Assembly (NCBI GenBank): GCA_016718565.1
Contig: JADKCZ010000005.1
Span: 1-64,000 of the forward strand
Direction: 5' to 3'
Origin: Anaeromyxobacter sp.
GTDB lineage: Bacteria; Myxococcota; Myxococcia; Myxococcales; Anaeromyxobacteraceae
Length of the DNA stretch: 64,000 nucleotides
How positions within the stretch are numbered: position 1 is the stretch's first letter; every line of letters begins with the position of its first letter. The translations under genes and the position numbers were made by a program. Under the pieces are notes generated by a model that saw only the letters and a program-made list of their open reading frames with translations, was not told the DNA's origin and searched no databases. Of this stretch, positions 27,705 to 38,929 are shown piece by piece.

Positions 27705-30428
27705 ATGTCAGCCCCCGCCCTCGTCATCGTCGAGTCGCCGGCCAAGGCCAAGACCATCGAGAAGTACCTCGGCCCCGGCTACCGCGTCATGGCCTCCATC
27801 GGCCACGTGGTCGACCTGCCCTCCAAGGGGCTGTGCGTCGACGTCGAGAACGGGTTCGCCCTCACCTACGAGGTGACCAAGGGCGACGTGGTCAAGGCGC
27901 TGCGCGAGGCGCTCAAGGGCGCCTCCACCCTCTACCTCGCCACCGACGAGGACCGCGAGGGCGAGGCCATCGCCTGGCACCTGATGGACCGGCTCAAGCC
28001 GCGCATCCCGGTCAAGCGGATGGTCTTCAACGAGATCACCAAGAAGGCCATCACCGAGGCGGTGACCCAGACCCGCGAGCTCGACACCGGGCTGGTGGAC
28101 GCGCAGGAGGCGCGCCGCGTCCTCGACCGGCTCTACGGCTACGAGGTCTCGCCGGTGCTGTGGCGCAAGGTGCAGACCGGGCTGTCGGCCGGCCGGGTCC
28201 AGTCGCCGGCCACCCGCCTGGTGGTGCAGCGCGAGCTGGAGCGGATGCGCTTCCGCTCGGCCGGCTACTGGGACCTGACGGCCACCCACCCCACCCAGCC
28301 GCGCTTCGAGTCCACCCTCACCGCCGTGGACGGCCGCAAGGTGGCCACCGGCAAGGACTTCGACGAGCAGGGGAAGCTCACCAGCGAGGCCCGCCTCCTC
28401 GACGAGGCCGCGGCGCGCGCCCTGGCCGCCTCGCTGGCGGGCCGCCCGTTCACGGTGCGCTCGCTGGAGCGCCGCCCCTACCACTCCAGCCCCAAGCCCC
28501 CCTTCATCACCTCCACCCTGCAGCAGGAGGGCGGCCGCAAGCTGCGCCTCTCGGCCCAGCAGGTCATGCGGCTGGCCCAGGGGCTCTACGAGCGCGGCTA
28601 CATCACCTACATGCGGACCGACAGCACCACGCTCTCGGCCACCGCGGTGGCCGCGGCCCGCGCCCAGATCGGCGAGCTCTTCGGCGACACGTTCCTGCCG
28701 GAGAAGCCGCGCAGCTACCTCAAGAAGGCCAAGAACGCCCAGGAGGCCCACGAGGCCGTCCGCCCGGCCGGCGACGCCTTCCGCACCCCCGAGTCGCTGC
28801 AGGGCGAGCTGAACGGCGCCGAGCTCAGGCTCTACGAGCTGATCTGGAAGCGCACCATCGCCTCGCAGATGGCCGACGCGGTGGGCGAGTCGGTCAGCCT
28901 GAAGCTGGAGGTGGCCGGGGCGCGCGGCGAGCGCTGCGAGTTCGCCGCCTCGGGCCGCACCATCGTCTTCCCCGGCTTCCTGCGCGCCTACGTGGAGGGC
29001 ACCGACGATCCGGAGGCCGCCCTCGACGACCAGGAGACGCCGCTGCCGGCCCTGGCCCAGGGCGCCCAGGTGGCGGTGGAGGCCGTCAGCGCCGACGGCC
29101 ACGCCACCTCGCCGCCGGCCCGCTACACCGAGGCCTCGCTGGTGAAGAAGCTGGAGGAGCTGGGCATCGGCCGCCCCTCCACCTACGCCAGCATCATGGG
29201 GTCGCTGGCGGCCCGCTACGTCTGGAAGAAGGGCCAGGCCCTGGTGCCGGACTGGGTGGCCTTCATCGTCATCGCCCTGATGGAGCAGCACTTCGGCGTG
29301 CTGGTGGACTACGCCTTCACCGCCGAGATGGAGGACGACCTCGACCAGATCGCCGGGCGCGACCGGGCCAAGCTCGACTTCCTCAAGGCCTTCTACTTCG
29401 GCGACGGCCAGCACCCCGGCCTGAAGAAGCTGGTGACCGAGGGGCTGGAGAAGATCGACCCGGCCGCGCTCAACCGGCTGCCCATCGGGCTCGACCCGCA
29501 GGGCGTCGAGGTGGTGGCGCGGGTGGGGCGCTACGGGCCGTACCTGAAGCGCGGCGAGGACACCGCCCCCATCCCGGACAAGCTGGCCCCCGACGAGCTG
29601 ACGGTGGAGAAGGCCCTCGAGATCCTGGCCACCCCGCGCGGCGGCAAGCGGCTGGGCGACGACCCGGCCACCGGCCTGCCCATCTTCGCCAAGTCCGGCC
29701 GCTTCGGCCCGTACGTGCAGCTCGGCGAGGCCAAGGACGGCGAGAAGCCGCAGAAGACCCAGTCCCTGCTGAAGACCATGAAGCCGGAGACGGTGACCCT
29801 GGAGGAGGCGCTGCAGCTCCTCTCGCTGCCGCGCGGCCTGGGCCGGAGCCCGGAGGGCGAGGAGGTGCTGGCCTGCTACGGCAAGTTCGGCCCGTACCTC
29901 ACCATGGGCAAGGAGAGCCGCAACCTGGGCGGCTCGGACGACGGGGTGGCCCTCTCCATCACGCTCGAGCAGGCGCTGGAGATCTTCAAGCAGCCGAAGC
30001 AGTTCCGCGGCCGCGGCCAGCCCAAGCCGCCGCTGGCCACCTTCGGCGAGGACCCGGTGTCGGGCGGGACGATGGTCCTCAAGGAGGGCAAGTTCGGCTT
30101 CTACATCACCGACGGCGAGACCAACGCCTCCCTGCGCAAGGGCGACGACCCGGCCGACGTCACGCCGGAGCGGGCCTCCGAGCTGCTGGCCGAGCGGCGC
30201 GAGTACATGGCCTCGCCGGAGGGGCAGAAGAAGGCGGCCCTGCGCGCGGCCAAGAAGGGGCAGCGCCCGGCCCGCGGCAAGGCCGGGAAGCCCGCCAAGG
30301 CCAGGCCCGCCGCGGCGGAGGGGAAGCCGCCCGCCAAGGCGGCCCGCACGCCCGCGGCGCCCGCCGAGGGCCCGCCCAAGGCCCCGCGCAAGCGGGCGCC
30401 CCGCAAGAAGGACGCCGCGGCGAGCTGA
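27705..30428 (+). CDS. topA: DNA topoisomerase I
   Basis: The 907-residue protein is a type IA topoisomerase that relaxes negative supercoils by single-strand passage. The TOPRIM domain opens the protein (VIVESPAKAKTIEKYLG) and carries the acidic motif TDEDREGEAIAWHL. The catalytic Tyr is in YITYMRTDSTTL. From about residue 590 to 800 it has several glycine-rich C-terminal repeats (VGRYGPYLKRG, SGRFGPYVQLG, YGKFGPYLTMG, EGKFGFYITDG). The Cys-type zinc fingers of E. coli TopA are replaced by these. It ends in a Lys/Ala/Pro tail, a common DNA-binding extension. The ATG at 27705 directly precedes the TOPRIM. Confidence 0.97.
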   Translation: MSAPALVIVESPAKAKTIEKYLGPGYRVMASIGHVVDLPSKGLCVDVENGFALTYEVTKGDVVKALREALKGASTLYLATDEDREGEAIAWHLMDRLKPRIPVKRMVFNEITKKAITEAVTQTRELDTGLVDAQEARRVLDRLYGYEVSPVLWRKVQTGLSAGRVQSPATRLVVQRELERMRFRSAGYWDLTATHPTQPRFESTLTAVDGRKVATGKDFDEQGKLTSEARLLDEAAARALAASLAGRPFTVRSLERRPYHSSPKPPFITSTLQQEGGRKLRLSAQQVMRLAQGLYERGYITYMRTDSTTLSATAVAAARAQIGELFGDTFLPEKPRSYLKKAKNAQEAHEAVRPAGDAFRTPESLQGELNGAELRLYELIWKRTIASQMADAVGESVSLKLEVAGARGERCEFAASGRTIVFPGFLRAYVEGTDDPEAALDDQETPLPALAQGAQVAVEAVSADGHATSPPARYTEASLVKKLEELGIGRPSTYASIMGSLAARYVWKKGQALVPDWVAFIVIALMEQHFGVLVDYAFTAEMEDDLDQIAGRDRAKLDFLKAFYFGDGQHPGLKKLVTEGLEKIDPAALNRLPIGLDPQGVEVVARVGRYGPYLKRGEDTAPIPDKLAPDELTVEKALEILATPRGGKRLGDDPATGLPIFAKSGRFGPYVQLGEAKDGEKPQKTQSLLKTMKPETVTLEEALQLLSLPRGLGRSPEGEEVLACYGKFGPYLTMGKESRNLGGSDDGVALSITLEQALEIFKQPKQFRGRGQPKPPLATFGEDPVSGGTMVLKEGKFGFYITDGETNASLRKGDDPADVTPERASELLAERREYMASPEGQKKAALRAAKKGQRPARGKAGKPAKARPAAAEGKPPAKAARTPAAPAEGPPKAPRKRAPRKKDAAAS

Positions 30429-30448
30429 GCGGCGGCGCCGGGGGGCCG

Positions 30449-31165
30449 TCAGGGCGCCGGGGCCTGCGGCGGCGCCGGCGGATCGGGCTCGAAGGACACC
30501 GAGTTGCCGCGGCGCACCGGCGGCCTCGGGGCCGGCGGAGGCGGCGCTGGGGGCGCGGCCACCGCGGCGGCGGGCGGCGCCCGCTTCGGCGGCAGGGCGT
30601 CCCCGCGCAGGATCAGCCCACCGGGCAGCAGCAGCCGCTTCTGCCGGTCGGCCGGCACGCTGCGCTGCTCGGCCACGTCCACGTCGGCGCCGAACTGCAC
30701 CAGCCGCATCACCGAGTAGCCGCTCGGGCAGCAGAGCGGGTCGCCGGGGCGGCGGTCGGCGAACCAGACCTCGATCGCGCCGGCCGGCGTGTAGACCGCC
30801 AGCTCGGCGTCGGCCCAGGCGTAGCCCTCGAGCTTGCGGCGTCCCGGGTCCCAGGCCACCACGTGCAGCTCCACCGGCCCGCAGCTGCCGAGGCCGCAGG
30901 CGCGCGCGCCGGTGATCACCACCGGCCGGCGCCCCAGGGTGCGCGTCGAGCCGGCCAGCGGCTCCACCAGCAGCGCCTGCCGCTCGCTGCCGCGCAGCTC
31001 GGCGGAGAACCGCACCGCCGCGGCGCCGCGCTGGCGCCCCACCACCACCAGCTCATGGGTGAGCCGCGACTCGATGCGCTCGCCGGTGGCCGGCGCCGCA
31101 GCAGGCCCGCCGGTCGAGACCTGGCCGAGCGCGAGGACCAAGGCGAGCGCGAAGCAGGGCGGCAT
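30449..31165 (-). CDS. Secreted hypothetical protein with a proline-rich tail
   Basis: The 238-residue protein starts with a signal peptide (MPPCFALALVLALGQVSTGG) and is probably periplasmic. The middle is beta-rich with a few cysteines (ACGLGSCGPVELHVV, DPLCCPSGYSV) that could pair. The last 50 residues are Ala/Pro-rich (PPAPPPPAPRPP), as in cell-wall-spanning linkers. The family is not recognised. The ATG at 31165 is chosen because the hydrophobic signal follows it. It converges on topA, leaving 20 bp between the genes. The cyclase gene lies 88 bp upstream on the same strand. Confidence 0.6.
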   Translation of the reverse strand: MPPCFALALVLALGQVSTGGPAAAPATGERIESRLTHELVVVGRQRGAAAVRFSAELRGSERQALLVEPLAGSTRTLGRRPVVITGARACGLGSCGPVELHVVAWDPGRRKLEGYAWADAELAVYTPAGAIEVWFADRRPGDPLCCPSGYSVMRLVQFGADVDVAEQRSVPADRQKRLLLPGGLILRGDALPPKRAPPAAAVAAPPAPPPPAPRPPVRRGNSVSFEPDPPAPPQAPAP

Positions 31166-31253
31166 CACGCGGAGAGTATGGCAGGCGGCAGCGCGCCCCG
31201 CCCGCGCCTGCTCGGGCTGCGCTGTCCCGCGCACCTGGGACGCGGCGTCGGGC

Positions 31254-32450
31254 CTACCGCGCCGCCCCGGCGTGGATGGCCTCCAGCTCCTCGATGCCCT
31301 GCCGGGCCACGTCGCCCGCGCCGCACCGGCCGTCGCCGGCCACCAGCCGCTTGACCCGGTCGAGGGCGCCGTCCGGAGCCGGCGCCGGCGGCTCGGCGGC
31401 GGCGATGGCCTCGAGCGGCGCCAGCGCCTCCTGCACCCGGCTGTCGGCCAGCGCCCGCGCCGCCAGGCGCCGCCGCAGGCAGGCCTCCGCCTCCCCCTCG
31501 CGCGCCAGCGCCGCCACCGCCGGCCGGCTCCCGGCGGCCACCGCCCGCGACCAGTGGTGGAAGGCGCCGCGCACCGTGCCGCCCGCCCCGGCGTCGGCCC
31601 GCGCCAGCTCGAGGCGGCCGCGCAGGTAGAGCACCTCGCGGTCCTCGGGCCCGCGCTGGCCGGCCAGGGTCTCCACCGCCGCCCGCGCGTCGTCGAAGCG
31701 CCCCAGCCGCACCGCCCGCTCCGCCGGGCCCAGCCAGGTCCACCAGAGCCCGGCCCCGGCCGCCAGGAGCACCAGCAGCGCCGCCGCCCCCCGCAGCGCC
31801 AGCCGCGCCCCGCCGCCGGCCCGGGCCCAGGCCGAGCCGCGCCGGCCGGCGCGGGCCAGCCGCTCCGGCTCGGGCGGGGCCAGCCCGGCCACCAGGTCGA
31901 GCCCGATGCCGGCGTAGGGCGGCTCGCCCTCGGCGGCGGCGGCCCGCGCCACCCGGAAGAGCCGGACCTCCTCCGGCAGGCCGTCCAGCGCCCGCCAGCC
32001 CAGGTCCTCCACCGGCACGCGGGCCCGGTCGAGCGCCCAGAAGACCGCCTCGGAGAACCAGATCTCCCCGGACGCCGCCTGCCCCTCGATGCGCGAGGCC
32101 AGGTTGACCGCCTCGCCGAAGACGTCGCCCCCCTCCAGGCGGACCTCGCCCAGCGCCAGGGCCACCCGCACCTCGATCCGATCGGCCTCCACCACCCGCC
32201 GCCCGTGGTCGTGCAGCCGGTCCTGGATGGCGGCGGCGCACAGCAGCGCCGCGGTGGGGGCCGGGAAGAGCACCAGGTAGGCGTCGCCGATGGCCTTGAC
32301 CCGCCGCCCGCCGAAGGCCTCCAGCACCGGCGCCAGCAGCGCCTCGTGGCTGGCCAGCATGCGGGCGTTCTCCTCCCGCGTCTGCCGGCTGGTGGCGGCG
32401 GTGAAGCCCTTGATGTCGGTGAGCATCACCACCAGGCTCTCGGTGCGCAC
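31254..32450 (-). CDS. Class III adenylate/guanylate cyclase with a C-terminal membrane anchor
   Basis: The 398-residue protein has an N-terminal class III cyclase domain (about 1-190). Both metal aspartates are present: MLTDIKGFT (D12) and GDAYLVLF (D56). Lys52 sits at the purine-selecting position, and GDVFGEAVNLASR holds the transition-state Asn and Arg. A transmembrane segment follows (ALLVLLAAGAGLWW, about 225-240), then a helical, TPR-like C-terminal region. The catalytic domain is therefore cytoplasmic and N-terminal, with sensing probably through the C-terminus. It starts with GTG only 5 bp after the kinase stop, so the two are co-translated and probably act together. Confidence 0.85.
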   Translation of the reverse strand: MRTESLVVMLTDIKGFTAATSRQTREENARMLASHEALLAPVLEAFGGRRVKAIGDAYLVLFPAPTAALLCAAAIQDRLHDHGRRVVEADRIEVRVALALGEVRLEGGDVFGEAVNLASRIEGQAASGEIWFSEAVFWALDRARVPVEDLGWRALDGLPEEVRLFRVARAAAAEGEPPYAGIGLDLVAGLAPPEPERLARAGRRGSAWARAGGGARLALRGAAALLVLLAAGAGLWWTWLGPAERAVRLGRFDDARAAVETLAGQRGPEDREVLYLRGRLELARADAGAGGTVRGAFHHWSRAVAAGSRPAVAALAREGEAEACLRRRLAARALADSRVQEALAPLEAIAAAEPPAPAPDGALDRVKRLVAGDGRCGAGDVARQGIEELEAIHAGAAR

Positions 32451-32455
32451 CCGGG

Positions 32456-34303
<1,848 letters not shown>

Positions 34304-34353
34304 GTCGCCCTCGGAGAGGGAGAGTGTCCGGTCGGCCAGGCGGGCCCCCTGCC

Positions 34354-34971
34354 TCAGCCGAAGAACTCGACCTTGCCGGTCGCGAGGTCGTACTCGGCGC
34401 CGATGATCATCAGCCCCTCGAGCGAGATGAGCCGCTCCAGCGCCGGGGTGCCGTGGCGCAGGTGGGCCACCGCCATCTTCACGTTGATGCGGCTGGCCGC
34501 CCGCGCCACCGCCGCCCGGTCGGTGCCGCCGGCCGTGAGCGCCGCCTCCACCGCCGGGCGGACCCGGTCCACGATCGACATGACGTTGTCGGAGGCCGGC
34601 GGCGTGCCCTGCTCGACCGCCTCCATGGTGGCCTCGATGGCGCCGCAGTGGGTGTGGCCCATCACCACCACCAGCCGGGTCCCGAAGCGGTCGGCCGCGA
34701 ACTCCACCGAGCCGACCTGCGAGGGCGAGACCACGTTGCCGGCCACCCGGATGACGAACAGGTCGCCCAGCCCCAGGTCGAAGACCAGCTCCGCCGGCGC
34801 CCGCGAGTCGGAGCAGCCCAGCAGGATGGCGAAGGGGTTGTGCTCCCGGGTGAGCGAGGCCCGGTCGAGGCTCCGCGCCAGGGAGTCGATGGAGATGACG
34901 TTGGAGGCGAAGCGGCCGTTGCCGGCGCGCAGCCGGTCCAGGGCCTCGAGCGCGGTCAGGTTGGAGGGCAT
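34354..34971 (-). CDS. Beta-class carbonic anhydrase
   Basis: A 205-residue cytoplasmic enzyme that interconverts CO2 and bicarbonate. The zinc site is visible: CSDSR (Cys and the Asp-Arg dyad), then HTHC (His and Cys). The family motif VIRVAGNVV also stands intact. The length is normal for the bacterial clade. The ATG at 34971 is used because GGGGGC lies just upstream and an earlier ATG adds only a non-conserved extension. It follows the kinase promoter region and precedes hemerythrin on the same strand. Confidence 0.93.
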   Translation of the reverse strand: MPSNLTALEALDRLRAGNGRFASNVISIDSLARSLDRASLTREHNPFAILLGCSDSRAPAELVFDLGLGDLFVIRVAGNVVSPSQVGSVEFAADRFGTRLVVVMGHTHCGAIEATMEAVEQGTPPASDNVMSIVDRVRPAVEAALTAGGTDRAAVARAASRINVKMAVAHLRHGTPALERLISLEGLMIIGAEYDLATGKVEFFG

Positions 34972-35003
34972 GCCCCCATCCGTGCCAGCCCCGGCACGCC
35001 TGG

Positions 35004-35426
35004 TCAAGGTGCCGGCGCGCCCAGGCCGCCCCGGGCCACGTACTCGGCGAAGGCGCGGTCCATGCCGCGGATGTGCGACACCAGCCAGGCCTGCACCCGC
35101 TCCACCCCGGCGGCCAGCTCCGCGTCGACGCCCTTCGCGAAGAGGGCGCGCAGCGCGTCGAGGTCCTCCAGCAGCCGGCGGTGCTCCTCGGTGTGCTGCT
35201 CGTAGCGCTCCCAGCTGTGCAGCCGCATGAGCAGCTCCTCGCTCATGAAGTGCACGTTGGAGGCGTCGGCCAGCTGGGTCAGCAGGGCGTCCACCGTGTC
35301 GCGCCCCTGGCGCGCCACCACCGCCTGGTGCAGCGACTCCACCAGCCGCACCTGCAGCTGGTGCTCCACGTCCAGCTCGGCCACCCCGGTGTCGGTCCCC
35401 GCCTGCCAGCCGGCTGCCTGCGTCAT
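35004..35426 (-). CDS. Bacteriohemerythrin
   Basis: The 140-residue protein is a single hemerythrin domain with a non-heme di-iron O2-binding site. Ligands appear in family order: DVEHQLQ (first His), VHFMSEELLMRLHSWERY (HxxxE type), QHTEEHRRL (second His pair), and SHIRGMD near the C-terminus. A start after TDTGVAELDVEH is typical. It may buffer or sense O2, useful near oxygen-sensitive enzymes, and it lies 2.4 kb from the hydrogenase operon. It begins 163 bp from the M49-like gene and ends 32 bp before the carbonic anhydrase gene, so co-transcription is possible. Confidence 0.9.
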   Translation of the reverse strand: MTQAAGWQAGTDTGVAELDVEHQLQVRLVESLHQAVVARQGRDTVDALLTQLADASNVHFMSEELLMRLHSWERYEQHTEEHRRLLEDLDALRALFAKGVDAELAAGVERVQAWLVSHIRGMDRAFAEYVARGGLGAPAP

Positions 35427-35590
35427 GTCGGTCGCTCCCGTGGGTTCGAGGGCCCGCCGGCGCGGCGGGCGCCGGACGTATAGGGCGACCACCCCGGCCC
35501 GCGCCACCCCTCCCGGCCGGGGGCCGCCCGCCGGGGCCAGGCCGGGGGCCTCCCGGGCCGGCCGGCCCGTCGCGCCGGGGCTGGGGTCCG

Positions 35591-37336
35591 CTACCGCTCC
35601 AGGTCGGGGGCCTTCGGGCCCGGCGTGGGCAGCACCGGCTTGCGCGGCCTGGCCGGGGTGGCCGGCCGGCGCGTCAGGGCGTCGGCGGTGGCGAAGCGCG
35701 GCGCGATGTCCACCGGCACGCCCTCCAGGCGGTCCAGGGCCCGCTTGACCGGCGGCCGCAGCACCGCCAGCCGGGCCAAGAGCGCGGTGGCCGCGGCCCG
35801 GTCGCCCCGCGCCTGCAGCGTCATCAGCTCGCCGGTCAGCGCCACCACCGCCTGGCGCATCTTCGGCCCGTCCACCGCGAAGGTGCCGTCCTTCGCCACC
35901 GTCACCGCCCCGGCGTCGAGGAACCAGTTGAGCTGCAGCGCCATCCCCTTGCCGTGCGCCTCGGTCAGGCCGAAGCGCAGGGAGCGGAAGGCCGAGGCCA
36001 GGAAGGTCGGGTAGAGCGTGGCCTGCATGCCCGGCTCGATCGTCCCGTCGTCGAGCAGCTTCTGCAGGGCGAAGAGGCCGCCCACGTCGGCCTTGGCCTC
36101 CTCGATGGCGCTGTAGGTGTCGCCCAGCTGGGCCCGCACCGTGGCGGTGGCGCCGGCCGCCAGCGCCACCTGGTGCGGCCCGAGGCCGTGCACCAGCTCG
36201 TGCATCAGGATGTGGGTGAAGAAGGCGTCGAAGGCCACCCGCCCGCGGTCGGCCTTGCCCAGCACCACCTTCGAGATGGGCACCAGCACCTCGTCGAACT
36301 TGGCCTGCTGCACGTTCTTCAGCATGACCCGCTTCGAGCCCATCTCCCGCACCACCACCTCGTCGTTCGGCAGGTTGTAGGCGGCGGTGGTGACCCCGCG
36401 GGCGGCGTCGCCGGCGGCGAAGACCTGGTTGACCACGCGGATGGGGGCCAGGCCGCCCAGCTTCGGGTTCCTGAGCGCGGGGTCGATGGGCAGGACGTCC
36501 TCGATGCCCTGCAGCTCGGCCGAGAAGCGGGCCAGCTTCCTGGTCTCGGCCTCGTCGCGCACCCCCACGAAGGCCTCGAAGGCCGCCTTGGCCGCGAACC
36601 AGCCGTCCTCGTAGACCTCGTAGGGCCCGATGGTCGGCTCGAGCGCCCCCGTGAGCTTCATCCAGGCCACGTCGCTCTCGCGGTACTGGTTGGTGAGGAA
36701 GGCGGTGGCGCGGGCCTCGAGGAAGGTGCGCAGCGCCGGGTCGCCGGTGAGCCGGGCCGCCTCGCGCAGGGCCGCGGCGGCGCGGGCGAGCTCGCCCTGG
36801 TACTCCATGGCGTAGGGCACCACCTCGAAGCGGCCGCCCAGCCCGCGCCGCACGGTGGTGAAGAACCCCAGCGCCTCGGCCCGCACCGGCTCGGTGGCGC
36901 CGGCCAGCCAGGCCTCCACCTCGGCCTTGGTGGCGCCGGCCGGGTAGAAGTTGGCGGCCCCCGGCTTCTCGCCCACCCCGGGCAGGAAGGGCGCCTCGGC
37001 GTCCAGCCGGTCCCACGGCCCCTTGTTGCGCAGGAGCGCCGCCACCCGGGCCCGCCCCAGCGGCGAGGGATCGGCCAGCAGCTCGAGCAGCAGCGCCTCG
37101 TTGCCGGCCCAGACCTGCCGCAGGAAGAGGCCGTCCATGAGGCGGGCGGCCTCCACCAGCTTGGCCAGCGCCTGGCGCTCGCTGGCCGGCAGCCCGGTCA
37201 GGTCCACCACCAGCGACACCGGGGCGTAGCGTGCCTCGCGGCGGGCCAGGGTGGCGGCGTCGGGGAAGGTGGCGGGCGGCGCGGCCGGCCCGGTGGCGAG
37301 GGCGGCGGCGAGGGCGAGGGCTGCGGGGCTTTGCAT
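35591..37336 (-). CDS. Secreted M49-like zinc metallopeptidase
   Basis: The 581-residue protein starts with a short hydrophobic signal-like segment (ALALAAALATGPAAPPA). It resembles dipeptidyl-peptidase III relatives: a zinc motif HELVHGLGPH near residue 380 and EEAKADVGG about 40 residues later, matching the HExxxH and EExxAD pair of M49 enzymes. In classical DPP III the motif is HELLGHG; here it reads HELVHG, so the metal geometry may be closer to HExxH. It is probably periplasmic and could cleave short peptides. The ATG at 37336 is chosen over an upstream frame lacking a signal. The gene is divergent from the hydrogenase operon. Confidence 0.75.
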   Translation of the reverse strand: MQSPAALALAAALATGPAAPPATFPDAATLARREARYAPVSLVVDLTGLPASERQALAKLVEAARLMDGLFLRQVWAGNEALLLELLADPSPLGRARVAALLRNKGPWDRLDAEAPFLPGVGEKPGAANFYPAGATKAEVEAWLAGATEPVRAEALGFFTTVRRGLGGRFEVVPYAMEYQGELARAAAALREAARLTGDPALRTFLEARATAFLTNQYRESDVAWMKLTGALEPTIGPYEVYEDGWFAAKAAFEAFVGVRDEAETRKLARFSAELQGIEDVLPIDPALRNPKLGGLAPIRVVNQVFAAGDAARGVTTAAYNLPNDEVVVREMGSKRVMLKNVQQAKFDEVLVPISKVVLGKADRGRVAFDAFFTHILMHELVHGLGPHQVALAAGATATVRAQLGDTYSAIEEAKADVGGLFALQKLLDDGTIEPGMQATLYPTFLASAFRSLRFGLTEAHGKGMALQLNWFLDAGAVTVAKDGTFAVDGPKMRQAVVALTGELMTLQARGDRAAATALLARLAVLRPPVKRALDRLEGVPVDIAPRFATADALTRRPATPARPRKPVLPTPGPKAPDLER

Positions 37337-37795
37337 GGACTCCTCCGGTGGCCTCTCTTCTACACCTGCACGGCGGGGCGGCGCCCCGGCAACGTGGGCG
37401 GCGGGGAGGCCGGCGGCGAGGGTCCGAAACGGACCCTGGGTACGCGTTCGCGCGATCTTCCGCCGATCCACCCGCCCGGACGGGTCCTGGCCGCGGTTTT
37501 TTTTCGGACCCCGGAACGCGCAAATTTGAACATGGAGTCATCAAGTCAATGTTGCGCCGACCAGTCCACAATCGCTGAATATCGGGACGGTTTCCCCGAT
37601 CCGCCCGGTGATTCGTTGACCTCGATCAAGAACGTGGCCCTTCCGCCCACCTCCCCGAGCCCCCGATTCCGCACCTGCGCGCCAATGTCCGCGCATTTCC
37701 TGCATGAGACCGAGTCCGAAAAAGCTGCCGAAATCTCAGACGTTGCAATCCAGGTCGGGTTTCGTAGATTCGCGCACCACTCCGGAGGAATTGGA
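37337..37795 (+). promoter_or_regulatory. Divergent control region of the hydrogenase operon (459 bp)
   Basis: The region is less GC-rich than its neighbours, especially 37495-37560, with a run of eight T at 37497-37504. It carries an FNR/FixK-like box at 37616-37629 about 170 bp before hybO. The hybO ribosome site (CGGAGGAATTGG) is strong. No sigma-54 -24/-12 element was found. Confidence 0.6.
37616..37629 (+). promoter_or_regulatory. FNR/FixK-like box upstream of hybO
   Basis: TTGACCTCGATCAA fits the CRP/FNR-family consensus TTGAY-N4-RTCAA. Its position about 170 bp before the hybO ATG implies a long leader if it works as a class II site. A similar box stands upstream of the second hybA (50687-50700), supporting shared anaerobic control. 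Confidence 0.55.
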
Positions 37796-38896
37796 ATGAC
37801 CGACATTGGCAGCGACATGATCGCCGAGCTGGAGACCAAGGGCGTCTCCCGCCGTGACTTCATCAAGGTCTGCACCATGGCCGCAGGCGCCGTGGGCCTC
37901 CCGGCCTGGGCCGGCGAGAAGATGGCCGAGAACGTCGAGAAGGGCCGCAAGCCCTCCGTCATCTGGCTGCACTTCCAGGAGTGCACCGGCTGCACGGAGT
38001 CGCTGCTCAGGACCAGCCACCCGGATCTCGGGTCGCTCATCCTCGACCTCATCTCGGTCGACTACCACGAGACCCTCGCCGCCGCCGCCGGCTACCAGGT
38101 GGAGGCCGCGCTGGAGAAGGCGGCCCACGACAACAAGGGCAAGTACGTCCTGGTGGTCGAGGGCGCCATCCCCGAGAAGGACAACGGCATCTACTGCCGC
38201 GTGGGCGGCAAGACCGCCGTCGAGACGGTGAAGAAGTACGCCGCCGACGCCGCCGCCGTCATCGCCATCGGCTCCTGCGCCTCCTGGGGCGGCGTGCCCT
38301 CGGCCTCGCCGAACCCGACCGGCGCCGTGGGCGTCGGCAAGGTGCTCGGCAAGACCGTGCTGACCCTGCCCGGCTGCCCGGCCAACCCGTACAACCTGCT
38401 CGGCACCGTGCTCCAGTTCGCCACCTTCGGCACGCTGCCGAAGCTGGACGAGAAGGGCCGCCCCGAGTTCGCCTACAAGCGGGTCATCCACGACGACTGC
38501 CCGCGCCGCGCCCACTTCGACAACGGGCGCTTCGCCAAGCAGTTCGGCGACGCCGGCCACCGCGAGGGCTGGTGCCTCTACCAGCTCGGCTGCAAGGGGC
38601 CGCAGACCCACGCCAACTGCTCGCTGCTCGACTTCTGCGAGGTCCCGGGCGCCTGGCCCATCGGCATCGGGCACCCCTGCGTCGGCTGCACCGAGGAGGG
38701 CATCGTCTTCAACGTGCCCATCCACACCAACCTGCCCATCCCCAACCCGACCGCCCCCATGGCGTACCCGGGCGTCGGGCCGGCCCAGGGCGGTGTCGGC
38801 GCGGTGGCCGCTGGCGTGGCCGGCCTGGCCATCGGCGCCGCCATCGGCGCGGGCTTCGTGGCCTCCAAGAAGCTCTCGAAGGACGAGGGGAAGTAG
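37796..38896 (+). CDS. hybO: [NiFe] hydrogenase small subunit
   Basis: The 366-residue subunit passes electrons from the Ni-Fe site through three Fe-S clusters. It starts with a Tat signal (SRRDFIKVCTMAAGAVGLPA), so the enzyme is exported folded. Proximal cluster: ECTGCTES, GSCASWGG and LPGCPANP. Distal cluster: VIHDDC with later Cys (EGWCLYQLGCKG). Medial cluster: CSLLDFCEVPGAWP and GHPCVGC. The extra cysteines of O2-tolerant enzymes are Gly here (CTGC; SWGG), so a standard oxygen-sensitive type is expected. A C-terminal helix (AAGVAGLAIGAAIGAGFVA) anchors it. Order and HybA/HybB partners place it in group 1c-like (Hyd-2). It is first in an eleven-gene operon. Confidence 0.96.
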   Translation: MTDIGSDMIAELETKGVSRRDFIKVCTMAAGAVGLPAWAGEKMAENVEKGRKPSVIWLHFQECTGCTESLLRTSHPDLGSLILDLISVDYHETLAAAAGYQVEAALEKAAHDNKGKYVLVVEGAIPEKDNGIYCRVGGKTAVETVKKYAADAAAVIAIGSCASWGGVPSASPNPTGAVGVGKVLGKTVLTLPGCPANPYNLLGTVLQFATFGTLPKLDEKGRPEFAYKRVIHDDCPRRAHFDNGRFAKQFGDAGHREGWCLYQLGCKGPQTHANCSLLDFCEVPGAWPIGIGHPCVGCTEEGIVFNVPIHTNLPIPNPTAPMAYPGVGPAQGGVGAVAAGVAGLAIGAAIGAGFVASKKLSKDEGK

Positions 38897-38929
38897 GGCC
38901 CGCCAACGGCCCCTTCCAGGAGCAATCGC

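Noticed and set aside
37440..37510. Rho-independent terminator at the eight-T run
   Set aside because: The stem before it is short and no plus-strand gene lies upstream to be terminated.
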